Assembly: GCA_915275065.1 (NCBI GenBank) | Contig: CAJZGD010000161.1 | Coordinates: 1 to 5,923 of the forward strand | Source of the DNA: an uncultured Corynebacterium sp. | Lineage (GTDB): Bacteria > Actinomycetota > Actinomycetes > Mycobacteriales > Mycobacteriaceae | Reading direction: 5' to 3' | Length of the DNA: 5,923 bases | Part shown: one piece after another, positions 4,848 to 5,923 of the stretch | How the letters are laid out: the number at the start of each line of letters is the position of its first letter | Position numbering within the stretch: the stretch's first letter is position 1 | Notes under the pieces: generated by a model | Told to the model about the DNA's origin: nothing | The model's input: the letters and a program-made list of their open reading frames with translations, nothing else | The model's database searches: none | Program-made: the position numbers and the translations under genes

Positions 4848-5867
4848 ATGTTTACTCCTAATGATGACATCATGGAATCGCGGCGGACCATTTCGCGCCG
4901 CCGTGCGCTAGGGGTTGGCGGCACCGTTGGTCTTGCCGGCCTCATCGCCGCCTGCACCCCCGGAACGAAAACCACCAACACCGCAGCCAGCACCAGTGCT
5001 TTTGCCACCTCGACGACGTCGGTGGCCGCTGCTGCCGCCAACGAACAGAAGCTACGGGAACTGCTCAATGCGGCCCCCGGCTGCGTGACGACGCCCGAGG
5101 AAACCCAGGGTCCCTACTATTTTGATGTGGATTCCATCCGCAGCAATATCACCGAGGACCGCCCCGGTCTGCCGTTGGAGCTCATGATTCGGGTGCAGAA
5201 CGTGGAGGGCTGCGTGGTGGGGTCGAGCGATAATCCGGTGGCCAATGCCGCGGTGGAAATCTGGCATTGCGATGCCGGTGGTGTGTACTCCGGTTTCGAA
5301 GTGTCCTCCCAGGCAGCCAATAATGGCGCCGGTGGTGCTGGTGGTGGGGGTGCGGCACCATCGGGGAACCCGCCGGCCGGTGATCCGCCTCAGGGTAATC
5401 CGCCATCTGGCAACCCACCCCAAGGTGGCGGCGAGGGCGGCCCCGGCGGCGGACCGCAGGGTGACGGTGACCAGTCCACTGGTGGTTCCGTGTCCGACGG
5501 CAGCTATGCCGCGGGTGATCAAGAGGCCACGACCTCGGACGATGGCACCTATTTGCGGGGTGCCCAAATGACCGACTCTGAGGGGATTGTGCGGTTTACC
5601 TCCATTTACCCCGGCTGGTATGTGTCTCGAACCGTGCACATTCACGTCAAGGTGCATATTGACCGCAAGACGGTGCTCACCACCCAACTGTTTTTCGATG
5701 ACACCTTGAGCGACACCATCAATGCGGATGTGAGCCCCTATAACGAGCACAAAAACCGTGACACCTATAACGACACCGATAAGATTTTCGCCAAGGAAGG
5801 ACTGGTGAAGGCCGAATACGATGGCACAAAGGTGCTGGCCGCAATCAACATTGGCATAGCGGCATAG
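4848..5867 (+). CDS. Tat-exported lipoprotein, intradiol ring-cleavage dioxygenase-like
   Basis: The 339-residue protein resembles catechol/protocatechuate intradiol dioxygenases, which open aromatic rings between two hydroxyls using non-heme Fe(III). The N-terminus has a twin-arginine stretch (SRRRALG, 16-22), a hydrophobic segment and a lipobox LIAAC ending at Cys36. It is therefore probably exported folded and lipid-anchored outside the membrane. A Ser/Thr/Ala linker follows (about 39-64). The catalytic domain starts near TPEETQGPYYFD (82-93). EIWHCDAGGVYSGF (137-150) supplies Tyr147, and IYPGWYVSRTVHIHVKV (253-269) supplies Tyr254 or Tyr258, Arg261, His264 and His266. All four predicted iron ligands and the catalytic Arg are thus present. 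Between them lies a Gly/Pro/Asn-rich insertion (about 152-226). The substrate is unknown and no aromatic-pathway genes are near. ATG 4848 is chosen for the -10 seven bases before it; ATG 4872 would also keep the whole Tat signal. Confidence 0.85.
   Translation: MFTPNDDIMESRRTISRRRALGVGGTVGLAGLIAACTPGTKTTNTAASTSAFATSTTSVAAAAANEQKLRELLNAAPGCVTTPEETQGPYYFDVDSIRSNITEDRPGLPLELMIRVQNVEGCVVGSSDNPVANAAVEIWHCDAGGVYSGFEVSSQAANNGAGGAGGGGAAPSGNPPAGDPPQGNPPSGNPPQGGGEGGPGGGPQGDGDQSTGGSVSDGSYAAGDQEATTSDDGTYLRGAQMTDSEGIVRFTSIYPGWYVSRTVHIHVKVHIDRKTVLTTQLFFDDTLSDTINADVSPYNEHKNRDTYNDTDKIFAKEGLVKAEYDGTKVLAAINIGIAA
5364..5423 (+). repeat. pentapeptide-coding tandem repeat inside the dioxygenase gene
   Basis: Four consecutive 15-base units encode GNPPA, GDPPQ, GNPPS and GNPPQ (residues 173-192). 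They lie in a longer Gly-rich low-complexity stretch that encodes residues 152-226. The third-position bases differ between units, so the repeat is older than a fresh duplication. The reading frame stays open throughout. The segment should be disordered or polyproline-like and exposed on the cell surface. Confidence 0.75.
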
Positions 5868-5880
5868 TCCCCGTGAGCCA

Positions 5881-5912
5881 CTGGGGGGCTTGAGTCGGCG
5901 TCAAGCACCCAG
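5881..5912. terminator. hairpin after the dioxygenase gene (terminator-like, no U-tract seen)
   Basis: GCTTGA (5888-5893) pairs with TCAAGC (5901-5906) around a 7-base loop. An outer helix of CTGGG (5881-5885) with CCCAG (5908-5912) extends it past a small internal bulge. It starts 13 bases after the stop codon, which is where a terminator would sit. The + strand continues with an A-rich tract (AAAGCAAAAAA), not a T-run, and no U-tract appears for the opposite strand either. It may be a 3'-end stabilising hairpin, or the A-run may start a terminator cut off by the window edge. Confidence 0.4.
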
Positions 5913-5923
5913 AAAGCAAAAAA

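Noticed and set aside
5310..5525. Gly/Pro repeat stretch as a frameshift or assembly artefact
   Set aside because: The frame is open before, within and after the insert, and conserved catalytic motifs lie on both sides in the same frame.
5052..5750. 232-codon antisense frame over the dioxygenase gene
   Set aside because: The + strand frame has an intact signal sequence and all catalytic residues. The antisense product shows only low-complexity composition.
1..5923. CRISPR array, tRNA or rRNA gene, insertion sequence or phage genes
   Set aside because: No regularly spaced direct repeats, transposase-like proteins or recognisable structural RNA sequences were found by reading both strands.

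Overview
The window looks like ordinary chromosome from a high-GC actinobacterium, most likely Corynebacterium or a close relative. The grounds are the gene order comEA-comEC-holA (as I recall, the same order as in Mycobacterium tuberculosis), a ComEC of about 550 residues without the C-terminal metallo-beta-lactamase domain, GC-rich codon use, and gene starts without Shine-Dalgarno sequences that sit just behind -10-like hexamers. The genus is an inference. All six complete genes are on the + strand. No RNA gene, insertion sequence, phage gene or CRISPR array was seen.

Bases 1-212 are non-coding apart from a possible 23-codon tail of an upstream gene. This stretch is the most structured part of the window. 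It has two perfect DnaA-box nonamers (TTATCCACA, 117-125 and 161-169) in the same orientation. They bracket a perfect 10-bp inverted repeat. A second perfect inverted repeat (9-bp arms) overlaps the second box and runs into the comEA promoter region.

Bases 213-2629 hold comEA and comEC, two nucleotides apart: a membrane-anchored DNA receptor and the channel that takes single-stranded DNA across the membrane. Bases 2647-3615 hold holA, the delta subunit of the DNA polymerase III clamp loader. It probably has its own promoter as well as read-through from comEC. Bases 3636-4799 hold a small ankyrin-repeat protein and a LysE/RhtB-type exporter, closely spaced, followed by a hairpin and T-run that probably ends this gene group.

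Bases 4848-5867 are a separate transcription unit. It encodes a Tat-exported, lipid-anchored intradiol ring-cleavage dioxygenase-like protein with a long Gly/Pro-rich insertion between its predicted iron ligands. A hairpin without a visible U-tract follows it, and then the window ends.

The genes are mostly known families and I do not see a new multi-gene system. The parts most worth attention are the DnaA-box/dyad array in front of the DNA-uptake genes, the repeated -10-to-start-codon spacing that suggests leaderless mRNAs, and the insertion in the dioxygenase.
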